The notes beneath the pieces were generated by a model. The model made no database searches, was not told the DNA's origin, and saw nothing but the letters and a program-made list of their open reading frames with translations. A stretch of DNA of 64,000 nucleotides from positions 52,033 to 116,032 of the forward strand of contig NZ_JAKCLJ010000010.1 of assembly GCF_021412565.1 (NCBI RefSeq). The letters run 5' to 3'. Source of the stretch: Shewanella sp. AS1 (GTDB lineage Bacteria; Pseudomonadota; Gammaproteobacteria; Enterobacterales; Shewanellaceae). Both the position numbers and the translations under genes were made by a program. Positions 57,290 through 64,000 of this stretch are shown in pieces (position 1 is the first letter of the stretch; every line of letters begins with the position of its first letter).

Positions 57290-57630
57290 TAATGCTTGTC
57301 CTGTTGCAGTGTCTGGCTTAATTCCAGTAGGTATCGTTTAAATTCGTTGCCAACTTCTTGGTGGCGCAAAGCGTATTCTACGTTGGCTTTCATGTAGCCT
57401 TGCTTATTGCCACAATCATGGCTCTTGCCTTTCATGTAGTAGGCGTTGACTGGATGTTTGTCCATCAGCATGGCGATAGCGTCGGTGAGTTGAATTTTAT
57501 CACCCGCCCCAATAGGGGGGGGCGATAATAAGGGCCAGATCTCTTTGGGGATAGCCTTGGTCGCCGGGAGCATTCTGGTGCCCAGACCCACAACGGGGAT
57601 CACGGCTTTTCTTACCTTATGGTGTTTCAT
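57289..57630 (-). pseudogene. galU: galU copy with a large in-frame internal deletion
   Basis: 113 residues from ATG 57630 (AAGGAAGAGG directly upstream). The N-terminus [20 protein letters not shown] is normal GalU, but after KEIWPLL the sequence jumps through [15 protein letters not shown] to the C-terminal part ([20 protein letters not shown]). About 180 residues holding most of the active site are missing. An 8-base G tract (57515-57522) sits at the junction. It is not expected to be active; the intact copy is at 35047-35931. Confidence 0.9.
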
Positions 57631-57802
57631 CCTCTTCCTTATTTGGATGTGATCTGCTGTCCATTCTAATAAAACTGAGTTGAAAAGCCATTTCAAAACA
57701 GCAGAAAAAGGGAAATGAGCACAAATTTTTGCTATTGCGTTTAGCAAGTTGTACAGCTTATTCAATTGAAAATGACGGGTTTCACGGGGCGGCAAAAGTT
57801 AA

Positions 57803-57820
57803 TGTAAAGCTAATATTACA
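57803..57820 (+). promoter_or_regulatory. TyrR box upstream of phhA
   Basis: TGTAAA-N6-ATTACA differs from the TyrR consensus TGTAAA-N6-TTTACA at one position. It lies 104 bases before the phhA start, and a tyrR gene is three genes further on. This supports aromatic-amino-acid control of phhA. Confidence 0.75.
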
Positions 57821-57924
57821 AAATGGTCTGCTTTACCAGCCAACTATCAAATGTGATCCAGTTAACAAATTGTCAACTTTGGTCAACTATGGGGATATAA
57901 ACATGGATTGGTGTTGTACTTACT

Positions 57925-58722
57925 ATGAACAAACTTACTGCTTATCAAGCAAAGCACCCTGATAGTCAGGGCTATATCGCCTACTCGGCAGAGGAGCACG
58001 AGACTTGGCAAGCGCTCTATCAGCGCCAAAAGGGCAATCTGCCCCATTATGCCTGTGATGAATACCTGCAGGGTTTGAGTCATCTTGCCTTGCCAGAAGA
58101 TCACATTCCTCAGCTTAAGACACTCGACAAAGTGCTATTGGAAGCTACGGGGTGGAAAACCGCAGCCGTGCCTGCGTTGATCTCATTTGAGAAGTTTTTT
58201 GCCTTGCTGGCTAATCGCGAATTTCCTGTGGCGACTTTCATTCGCAGCAAAGAGGAGTTTGATTATCTGCAAGAGCCGGATATTTTCCACGAGATTTTCG
58301 GTCATTGTCCTTTACTGACGAATAAGTCATTTGCCGAGTTTTCCCACGAATATGGCAAGTTAGGCTTGGCAGCATCGAAAGAGGAGCGGGTATTTCTGGC
58401 ACGTTTATATTGGTTTACCGTCGAATTTGGTCTACTTCGTAACCGCAATCAAGAGCTCAAAATTTACGGTGGAGGGATATTGAGCTCTCCTGGTGAGACC
58501 CTGTATGCCTTAAGCGACAAACCTGTGGTTAAGCCATTTGATTTGATGGATGTGCTGCGCACCCCTTATCGCATCGATATTATGCAGCCCATTTATTATG
58601 TAATAGAGGCCATCGATTATCTCGACGAAATTGCCAAAATGGACATCATGGCGGCGATAACTAAGGCGCGGCAATTGGGGCTTTTTGCGCCTATGTTTGA
58701 GCCGAAATCGAAAGTGAGTTAA
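57925..58722 (+). CDS. phhA: Phenylalanine-4-hydroxylase
   Basis: 265 residues, typical of bacterial PhhA. The iron ligands are the two histidines in DIFHEIFGHCPLLTN and the glutamate in YWFTVEFGLL; HEIFGHCP is the family signature. GGGILSSPGETLYALSDKP follows. It hydroxylates phenylalanine to tyrosine using tetrahydropterin. phhB, which recycles the cofactor, follows after 55 bp, and tyrR lies behind that. Confidence 0.97.
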   Translation: MNKLTAYQAKHPDSQGYIAYSAEEHETWQALYQRQKGNLPHYACDEYLQGLSHLALPEDHIPQLKTLDKVLLEATGWKTAAVPALISFEKFFALLANREFPVATFIRSKEEFDYLQEPDIFHEIFGHCPLLTNKSFAEFSHEYGKLGLAASKEERVFLARLYWFTVEFGLLRNRNQELKIYGGGILSSPGETLYALSDKPVVKPFDLMDVLRTPYRIDIMQPIYYVIEAIDYLDEIAKMDIMAAITKARQLGLFAPMFEPKSKVS

Positions 58723-58777
58723 TTGAATTTAATTGGAATTTATCTTCGAGTATTGAAATAGGAAGAGTGAAAGAGTG

Positions 58778-59116
58778 ATGACTGAATTAGCAGAAATGAA
58801 ATGTGAAGCCTGCCAGGCGGATGCGCCAAAGGTAACCGATGCCGAGTTAGCTGAGTTGATCCGTATGATCCCAGACTGGGGCGTGCAAGTACGTGATGGC
58901 ATCATGCAATTAGAGCGGGTATATAAATTTAAAAACTTCAAACTCGCCATGGCGTTCACCAATAAATTGGCCGATCTTGCCGAGGAAGAGTTTCATCATC
59001 CCGGTATTTTAACTGAGTGGGGTAAGGTCACTGTGACCTGGTGGTCTCACTCGATTAAGGGATTACACCGCAACGACTTTATTATGGCGGCTAAGACAGA
59101 CACGCTGCTCGACTAA
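58778..59116 (+). CDS. phhB: Pterin-4a-carbinolamine dehydratase
   Basis: 112 residues; ATG 58778 and the GTG directly before it are equivalent starts after [46 protein letters not shown] and [20 protein letters not shown], then [15 protein letters not shown], are the conserved family segments, including the catalytic histidines. It dehydrates the carbinolamine formed by PhhA. Confidence 0.96.
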   Translation: MTELAEMKCEACQADAPKVTDAELAELIRMIPDWGVQVRDGIMQLERVYKFKNFKLAMAFTNKLADLAEEEFHHPGILTEWGKVTVTWWSHSIKGLHRNDFIMAAKTDTLLD

Positions 59117-59148
59117 TTACAGCGCTGTTGGGTTAGATTTTCCAACAA

Positions 59149-59184
59149 ACAGCATCAGGCTTCCTTTCTGGTGCTGTATTTTTA
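59149..59184 (+). terminator. Terminator after phhB
   Basis: ACAGCATCAG pairs with CTGGTGCTGT (one G-T pair) around a 10-base loop, followed by ATTTTTAT. It separates phhAB from tyrR. Confidence 0.8.
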
Positions 59185-59203
59185 TACGATCTATCCTACC
59201 TTG

Positions 59204-59221
59204 TGTAAACATCTCTTGCCA
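59204..59221 (+). promoter_or_regulatory. Weak TyrR-like box upstream of tyrR
   Basis: TGTAAA-N6-TTGCCA matches the TyrR consensus at 10 of 12 positions. It lies 127 bases before the tyrR start and could serve autoregulation. It is only a candidate. Confidence 0.35.
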
Positions 59222-59347
59222 CAAACGTTAATACCTATTAACTTATAGGCGTCCTAACTGTATTTTTGTGAACTAAACAAGAATCTCAGGACGGCGACTG
59301 TGAACACTCCCATAAAAATAATGAATATAAAACAGGGATAAAAAGGT

Positions 59348-60892
59348 ATGCGTTTAGAAGTCAGTTGCATCGACCGGGTGGGTCTTGCAAAAGATATTCT
59401 CGAGATTTTAGAAGGCTACGGGATTAACCTGCTTGCAATTGATGCCAGTAATCAAGGTTTCCTCTATCTGCAGTTCGCTGAGGTCAAATTTGATGTGCTC
59501 AGTGAATTTTTACCCCTCATCCGAAAAGTGGCTGGAGTGAATGATGTTCGCACCGTTTCCTTTATGCCCTCCGAACAAGAGCATTATGCGCTCACGACAC
59601 TGTTAAAAACCTTGCCTGACTCGGTGTTTTCTATCGATGTCAAAGGCAGGATCCGCATCGTCAATGAATCGGCCACTATGACCTTAGGCATGAAAGAGCA
59701 TGAGGTGGTCGATGAGCCGCTTAATCATTGGGTACAAGGGTTTAACTTTGTCCGGTGGCTCAGTGAGCCTTTGGTGTTAGCCCAGGCGACCAGAGTGAGT
59801 ATTGCTCAGAGCGAATACCTGGCCGAGATGCTCCCTATCTACCTGCCCGATGAGCACGATAAAAGCATCTTAGCCGGGGCGGTTGTCTCATTAAAATCAC
59901 CGGCTCGGGTCGGCAAACAGTTCAATGCGCTGCAAAATCAAACCTCAGGTTTCGATAACGTATTAGGCGTGAGCGATAAAATGAAAGAGGTGCTTATTCA
60001 GGCAAGACGCATGGCGCAGCTGGATGCCCCTTTACTGATCACAGGTGAAACCGGCACTGGCAAAGAATTAATGGCCCGTGCTTGTCATGACGCCAGTATG
60101 CGCCGTGAACATCCCTTTATTGCCATCAACTGCGCGGCCATGCCCGACAGTGCTGCCGAAGAGGAGTTGTTTGGCTATGTCAGTGGCGGCGAGGTTGTGC
60201 GCCGTGGTTTCTTCGAAGAGGCCAAGGGCGGGACCGTTTTCTTAGATGAGATAGCCGAGATGTCTAAGGCGGCGCAGGTGAAACTGCTGCGTTTGCTGCA
60301 GGATGGCACCTTTAGACGCGTGGGCGGCGATGTCGAGGTTCGCTCGGATGTGCGGATCATCTGTTCGACCCAAAAGAACTTAGCCGAGCTTTGCCAAAGT
60401 GGTGAGTTTCGTGAAGATCTCTATTACCGCATCCATGTGCTGAGTTTCCACATGCCGAGTCTGCGCGAGCGCAAGGTTGATATTATTCCGCTGACAGAGA
60501 TGTTTTTAGATCATTACAGCCAGCAGCTGTCTATTCCTATTCGCCGCATTTCGCCGGCGTGCCGTAGTCACATTCTCAGTTATGCCTGGCCTGGCAATGT
60601 GCGTCAGTTGAAGAATGCGATATTCAGGGCCGTGTCTATGTGGGATGGGTCGGCAGAGCTTAATGTCGAGCACCTGAAATTACCCTCCTATGCCGAAGGT
60701 TTTGGTTATTTTGATCATCAATTTGAAGGTAGCTTGGATGAGGCGATGAAGCAGTTTGAAGCGAGCCTATTAAGGCGCCTCTATCCTGCCTATCCCAGTA
60801 CACGTCAGTTAGCGAAAAAGCTTGGGGTGTCGCATACTGCTATCGCGAATAAATTGCGCGAATATAAGATCAGCAAACAAAAAGGGATGTAA
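59348..60892 (+). CDS. tyrR: TyrR-type transcriptional regulator
   Basis: 514 residues, like E. coli TyrR (513). An N-terminal ACT domain (RLEVSCIDRVGLAKDILEIL) and a PAS domain (DSVFSIDVKGRIRIVNESA) precede the AAA+ domain with Walker A TGETGTGKE and Walker B GGTVFLDEI. The C-terminal HTH is TRQLAKKLGVSHTAIANKLR. The GAFTGA loop that contacts sigma-54 is absent (LFGYVSGGEVVRRGFFE instead), as in TyrR. It responds to aromatic amino acids. Confidence 0.95.
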   Translation: MRLEVSCIDRVGLAKDILEILEGYGINLLAIDASNQGFLYLQFAEVKFDVLSEFLPLIRKVAGVNDVRTVSFMPSEQEHYALTTLLKTLPDSVFSIDVKGRIRIVNESATMTLGMKEHEVVDEPLNHWVQGFNFVRWLSEPLVLAQATRVSIAQSEYLAEMLPIYLPDEHDKSILAGAVVSLKSPARVGKQFNALQNQTSGFDNVLGVSDKMKEVLIQARRMAQLDAPLLITGETGTGKELMARACHDASMRREHPFIAINCAAMPDSAAEEELFGYVSGGEVVRRGFFEEAKGGTVFLDEIAEMSKAAQVKLLRLLQDGTFRRVGGDVEVRSDVRIICSTQKNLAELCQSGEFREDLYYRIHVLSFHMPSLRERKVDIIPLTEMFLDHYSQQLSIPIRRISPACRSHILSYAWPGNVRQLKNAIFRAVSMWDGSAELNVEHLKLPSYAEGFGYFDHQFEGSLDEAMKQFEASLLRRLYPAYPSTRQLAKKLGVSHTAIANKLREYKISKQKGM

Positions 60893-61011
60893 AACCTGCT
60901 TGCCATTTCAGACTCGCCTATCTCCATTGAACGGGGCTGAAATGGCATAAAAGCCGGCATAAATGACTGGCGTAATCGATAGTTTACAAATTGTTTTCCC
61001 TTCCAGGTGAG

Positions 61012-61027
61012 TGTGATTTATGTCACG
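61012..61027 (+). promoter_or_regulatory. CRP-like site upstream of the fumarylacetoacetase gene
   Basis: TGTGA-TTTATG-TCACG matches the CRP consensus TGTGA-N6-TCACA at 9 of 10 conserved positions. It lies about 124 bases before the start of the gene at 61151. Catabolite control of tyrosine breakdown would be sensible. Confidence 0.6.
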
Positions 61028-61150
61028 CTATTTCACTCTTTAGATGCATAGGGTATTTCTATGCCAATTTAGAAGCACAGTCTTTAGAAGCATGGTCGAT
61101 GTCGTTTACTGTGAATTTTGGGACATCGCAACAGGAATTTAGGAGTTGGA

Positions 61151-62137
61151 ATGAAGTTAGCTAGTTATAACAATGGCCGTCGTGATGGACAATTGATGCT
61201 CGTGAGTCGAGATCTGACTAAGGCCGTTGCTGTTCCTGCGATTGCTCACACTCTGCAGCAGTTACTCGATGCCTGGGATCTGTTTCAGCCTCAACTGCAA
61301 GAACTCTATGATGCACTTAATGAAGGTCTGTTGCCCAATACGGTCGATTTCGATGAAGCTAAGTGTATGTCACCTCTGCCACGTGCGTTTCAATGGGCCG
61401 ATGGCAGCGCCTATGTGAATCACGTTGAGTTGGTGCGCAAGGCGCGTGGCGCCGAGATGCCAGAGAGTTTCTGGACCGATCCCTTGGTATACCAGGGCGG
61501 CTCAGACAGTTTCATTGCGCCAAAGGCGGATATCGAGCTGGCAAGTGAAGAGTGGGGCATAGATTTTGAATCTGAAGTGGCTGTGATCACAGACGACGTG
61601 CCAATGGGGATTGAAAGTAGTGATGCCCATAAACATATTAAGTTGCTGATGCTGGTAAACGATGTGTCGCTGCGTAATCTTATTCCTGCTGAGCTGGCAA
61701 AAGGCTTTGGTTTCTTCCAATCTAAGCCCTCAAGCAGTTTCTCTCCTGTGGCGGTAACCCCTGATGAACTGGGCGATAAGTGGCAGGACGCTATGGTGCA
61801 TTTGCCATTGATCACTCATCTGAACGAGAAGTTATTTGGTCAGCCTAATTGTGGTGTCGACATGACCTTTAACTTCAGCCAATTGATTTCCCATTTTGCC
61901 AAGACTCGTCCACTGGGCGCAGGGGCGATAGTGGGTTCTGGGACCATCTCAAATTATGATCGCAGTGCTGGCTCTAGCTGTCTTGCTGAGATCCGTATGC
62001 TGGAAACCATCGCCGAGGGTAAGCCTTCAACATCATTTATGAAGTTTGGCGATCGGGTTAGAATCGAAATGCTGGATGAGGAAGGCAAGAGTATCTTTGG
62101 CTCTATTGACCAGCAAGTGGTTCAATATAAAGCTTAA
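61151..62137 (+). CDS. Fumarylacetoacetate hydrolase family protein (fumarylacetoacetase)
   Basis: 328 residues from ATG 61151 (AGGAG upstream); a frame extension to 61118 has no family character. PRAFQWADGSAYVNHVELVR, DIELASEEWGIDFESEVAVI and KPSSSFSPVAVTPDELG are the FAH-family segments, with the metal-binding acidic residues in WGIDFESEVAVI. GAGAIVGSGTISNYDRSAGS is the C-terminal signature. It should split fumarylacetoacetate into fumarate and acetoacetate; maiA next door supports this. Confidence 0.93.
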   Translation: MKLASYNNGRRDGQLMLVSRDLTKAVAVPAIAHTLQQLLDAWDLFQPQLQELYDALNEGLLPNTVDFDEAKCMSPLPRAFQWADGSAYVNHVELVRKARGAEMPESFWTDPLVYQGGSDSFIAPKADIELASEEWGIDFESEVAVITDDVPMGIESSDAHKHIKLLMLVNDVSLRNLIPAELAKGFGFFQSKPSSSFSPVAVTPDELGDKWQDAMVHLPLITHLNEKLFGQPNCGVDMTFNFSQLISHFAKTRPLGAGAIVGSGTISNYDRSAGSSCLAEIRMLETIAEGKPSTSFMKFGDRVRIEMLDEEGKSIFGSIDQQVVQYKA

Positions 62138-62157
62138 TTGATTATTTTTAGTCAGGT

Positions 62158-62189
62158 ATGGGGGCCACTGGTGTGAACCCCATTTTTTT
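62158..62189 (+). terminator. Hairpin with T-run between the fumarylacetoacetase gene and maiA
   Basis: ATGGGG pairs with CCCCAT around a 14-base loop and is followed by seven T. It has the form of a rho-independent terminator, yet lies only 12 bases before the maiA start. It may attenuate rather than end transcription. Confidence 0.65.
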
Positions 62190-62201
62190 AGGGAGCATAC
62201 A

Positions 62202-62840
62202 ATGAAACTTATGGGTTACTGGCGCTCCAGCGCCGCATATCGTGTGCGTATTGCGCTTAACTTAAAAGGGATTAAAGTTGAGCATGAGTCTGTTCACTTA
62301 GTCAAAGATGGCGGTCAGCAGCACGCTCCTGAGTATGCGTCACTCAATCCCCATGAGCTGGTGCCGACACTTGTCGATAATGATCTGATTTTGACGCAAT
62401 CGTTAGCCATCATTGAATATCTGGATGAGCGCTTTACTCAGTCCCCCTTGTTACCGAGTTCATTAAATGAGAAGGCCATAGTACGTGCTATGGCGTTGTC
62501 GGTTGCCTGTGAGATCCATCCACTCAATAACCTGCGGGTGCTGCAATATATAGCTGGTCCTATGGGCTTGGATGATGAGGCGAAAAACAGCTGGTATCAC
62601 CATTGGATCCACCAAGGATTTACGGCTCTAGAAAAACAGCTTGAGCAGTATGCCGGACAATATTGTTTTGGTGACAGCGTGACTCTGGCCGATCTCTGTT
62701 TGATCCCCCAGGTGTATAACGCCAACCGCTTTGGTGTCGATTTAACCGATTATCCGCAGATAAGGCGGATCTGGGATAACTGTCATCAGCTCGATGCCTT
62801 TATCGCCGCGACTCCCGAAAATCAGCCTGACGCTGCTTGA
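62202..62840 (+). CDS. maiA: Maleylacetoacetate isomerase
   Basis: 212 residues of the zeta-class glutathione transferase family. MKLMGYWRSSAAYRVRIALN holds the active-site SSxxxR segment, followed by YASLNPHELVPTLVDNDLIL and TQSLAIIEYLDERF, the glutathione-binding part. VACEIHPLNNLRVLQYI and FGDSVTLADLCLIPQVYNAN are zeta-class hallmarks. It isomerises maleylacetoacetate to fumarylacetoacetate. The earlier steps (homogentisate route) are not in the window. Confidence 0.96.
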   Translation: MKLMGYWRSSAAYRVRIALNLKGIKVEHESVHLVKDGGQQHAPEYASLNPHELVPTLVDNDLILTQSLAIIEYLDERFTQSPLLPSSLNEKAIVRAMALSVACEIHPLNNLRVLQYIAGPMGLDDEAKNSWYHHWIHQGFTALEKQLEQYAGQYCFGDSVTLADLCLIPQVYNANRFGVDLTDYPQIRRIWDNCHQLDAFIAATPENQPDAA

Positions 62841-62893
62841 GTCACATAGGCTGATTAATAAGCCAGCCATGAGTCATCTTTGAGGGGTAGATA

Positions 62894-63349
62894 ATGGAAA
62901 ACGAATGGCAGAGTTATGATGTTGAGGTAACTCACCTGTTCGGCGCATCGCCAGCACAGGTCTATGATGCTTGGTTAGATCCTGACTTAATCTGTGCCTG
63001 GTTTGGCCCAGGCCTTGGCCAGACATTGCCAGTTGAAGTTGATGCCAGCGTTGGCGGGAAGTTTCGCATTGTGCAAATCCGTGATGGGCAGGCTGTGGGG
63101 CATTCAGGTTATTATCTTGTGCTTGATAGGCCGCATCATATTGCATTTACCTGGGCGATGGATGATGACGATGGGTACAGTGAAGTGCGTATCGCGCTCG
63201 CGCCTAAGGATACTGGCACCCAAGTACGTTTAGTGCATGCCATAGGTGAGCAGTGGCAAGCCTATGAAGCGCAAGTGAAACAGGCTTGGAGCACCATGAT
63301 GGCCGAGATGGAGAGTTTGCTTGTGAATGACAATCCTAGCCAGGCTTAA
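62894..63349 (+). CDS. SRPBCC/AHSA1-like domain protein
   Basis: 151 residues. DVEVTHLFGASPAQVYDAWL, DPDLICAWFGP, GGKFRIVQIRDGQAVGHSGY and ITFTW-type segment PHHIAFTWAMDDDDGYSEVR, then LVHAIGEQWQAYEAQVKQAW, are typical of the AHA1/START-like fold with a hydrophobic ligand pocket. The ligand is unknown. It starts about 50 bp after maiA and may be cotranscribed with it. Confidence 0.88.
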   Translation: MENEWQSYDVEVTHLFGASPAQVYDAWLDPDLICAWFGPGLGQTLPVEVDASVGGKFRIVQIRDGQAVGHSGYYLVLDRPHHIAFTWAMDDDDGYSEVRIALAPKDTGTQVRLVHAIGEQWQAYEAQVKQAWSTMMAEMESLLVNDNPSQA

Positions 63350-63387
63350 CACCAGATATAGGACTCATTGAGATCTGTAGGAAAGTG

Positions 63388-63447
63388 ATAAAGCCTCATA
63401 CTAAGTAATAAAGATTCATACTGAGCATTAAAGTATCATACTAAAAT
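63388..63447 (+). repeat. Three tandem 20-bp units
   Basis: Units starting at 63388, 63408 and 63428 share the form ATAAAGnnTCATACTnAGnA. The third is the most diverged. No function is evident. Confidence 0.75.
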
Positions 63448-63614
63448 GGCAGCGATCACATAGGTACGCTGCTATGTCTAAAATGTTGTTGCCCCAAAGT
63501 GAGTTAACCTTGAAATGAAGGAAGGGCATTTTTCAGTATTGCTTTTCTTACTTGGTAAATTTTAGTTCGTACTCTTATGGTTATCTAACGCCTGCCCGGC
63601 GGGGGATGTGCAAA

Positions 63615-63690
63615 CACACTTTTGGCTCGCCACAAGCACGTCCTTGTGGGCTCTGCGAAATCATCCCTGATTTCGAAGGCCAAAAGTGTG
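63615..63690. repeat. Nested palindrome forming a possible three-way junction
   Basis: An outer perfect 12-bp pair (CACACTTTTGGC with GCCAAAAGTGTG) encloses two complete hairpins: CCACAAG/CTTGTGG at 63630-63649 and CGAAATCA/TGATTTCG at 63656-63675. It lies in a gene-free stretch (63350-63881). It could be a structured RNA or a small palindromic mobile repeat. Confidence 0.75.
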
Positions 63691-63753
63691 CTTACACTTG
63701 GTTATTGTCTCTCTTCGATTTTAACCGTGATTGGTGTGAAGATGGATCAAAAA

Positions 63754-63785
63754 GCTAACTTGGTTTTGCCCCAAAGTTTGTTAGC
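63754..63785. repeat. Imperfect hairpin GCTAAC...GTTAGC
   Basis: GCTAAC-TTGG is mirrored by CCAA...GTTAGC around TTTTGCC. TGCCCCAAAGT also occurs at about 63490, so two related segments lie in this gap. Confidence 0.55.
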
Positions 63786-63873
63786 ACTCGTTTTTCGTTT
63801 TAGACTTTACGAACGAGTTACCCTACAAAATCTCATCTATTAGCCCCACTTTTAGTGCTTCTCTATAACAACC

Positions 63874-64000
63874 TGTAGTGGTCAACTAAAATTGGCCACG
63901 GTTTTGTATTCAAGCCAATATCTTCGCTCTGACTCATTGGGTGTCAGCCCACCGTTATATTGATGTGGTCTCAGCTGACTGTAATACCCCGTCACATATC
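63874..64000 (-). mobile_element. End of an IS3-family insertion sequence with the 3' end of its transposase
   Basis: On the minus strand the frame reads GYYSQLRPHQYNGGLTPNES then ERRYWLEYKTVANFS and stops at 63882-63884; this is the C-terminus of an IS3-family OrfB transposase. The likely element end is TGTAGTGGTCAACTAAAA, beginning at about 63874. The rest of the element is outside the window. Confidence 0.9.
63882..64000 (-). CDS. IS3-family transposase OrfB, C-terminal fragment (continues beyond window)
   Basis: 39 residues are visible, with the RPHQYNGGLTP signature of IS3-family integrase-type transposases. No stop or frameshift interrupts the visible part, so the gene may be intact beyond base 64000. 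Confidence 0.9.
   Translation of the reverse strand, partial: YVTGYYSQLRPHQYNGGLTPNESERRYWLEYKTVANFS

Noticed and set aside
59348..60892. Sigma-54-dependent activator
   Set aside because: The GAFTGA loop is missing and the N-terminal ACT-PAS layout is that of TyrR.
63585..63785. Integron attC site
   Set aside because: TCTAACGCC and GTTAGC look like core sites, but spacing and the paired inner boxes do not fit, and no integrase or cassette is near.

Overview
The window looks like a chromosome segment of a marine gamma-proteobacterium, most likely Shewanella. This rests on gene content and protein character, not on a database search: a polar chemotaxis cluster with ParC/ParP, DUF2802 and DUF2982 proteins, a POT peptide transporter next to rfaH, and a phhA-phhB-tyrR-fah-maiA block. 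No rRNA, tRNA or CRISPR array was seen.

Layout. (1) 1-5168: end of a chemotaxis operon (cheA 3' end, cheB, an unknown membrane protein, parC, parP, cheW, a DUF2802 protein). On the opposite strand at 5215-7431 is a FliK-like/FlhB-C-like pair. (2) 7432-11520: a MITE-like element, mlaA, an RssB-like response regulator and a POT transporter. (3) 12088-46350: a large surface polysaccharide locus. It opens with rfaH and an exact ops element in the leader of a WbfF/OtnA-type export gene, then wzz. The central part (18-29 kb) is visibly AT-rich and carries gmd, a ColC-like reductase/epimerase, ColD, glycosyltransferases, wzx and wzy. manC and manB supply GDP-mannose. Together these predict GDP-L-colitose. 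After them come two tandem WecA-like sugar-phosphate transferases, galU, rmlA, ugd, a UDP-glucuronate 4-epimerase and rmlBDC, giving UDP-Glc, UDP-GlcA, UDP-GalA and dTDP-rhamnose. Unrelated cargo sits inside this part: an ATPase fused to a nuclease-like domain and preceded by a perfect 24-bp palindrome, a pRiA4b ORF-3-like protein, and a hipBA pair.

(4) 46813-52557: sulfate activation (cysD, cysN, an SLC13-type transporter, cysC, cysQ). (5) 52583-57630: mak, an ElyC-like protein, a DUF2982 protein, bactofilin, napF, galE and a galU copy with a large internal deletion. (6) 57803-62840: phenylalanine/tyrosine catabolism (phhA, phhB, tyrR, a fumarylacetoacetase family gene, maiA), with a near-consensus TyrR box upstream of phhA and a CRP-like site upstream of the fumarylacetoacetase gene. 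(7) 62894-64000: an SRPBCC protein, a hairpin-rich non-coding stretch, and the end of an IS3-family insertion sequence that runs off the window.

Decay is frequent in and around the polysaccharide locus: a four-helix-bundle gene broken by a hairpin-rich insert, an IS30 transposase relic, long AT-rich gene-free gaps, and the deleted galU. I saw no clearly new multi-gene system. The best leads are the ATPase/nuclease gene with its palindromes, the RfaH-ops control of a colitose locus, and the hairpin-rich insert.
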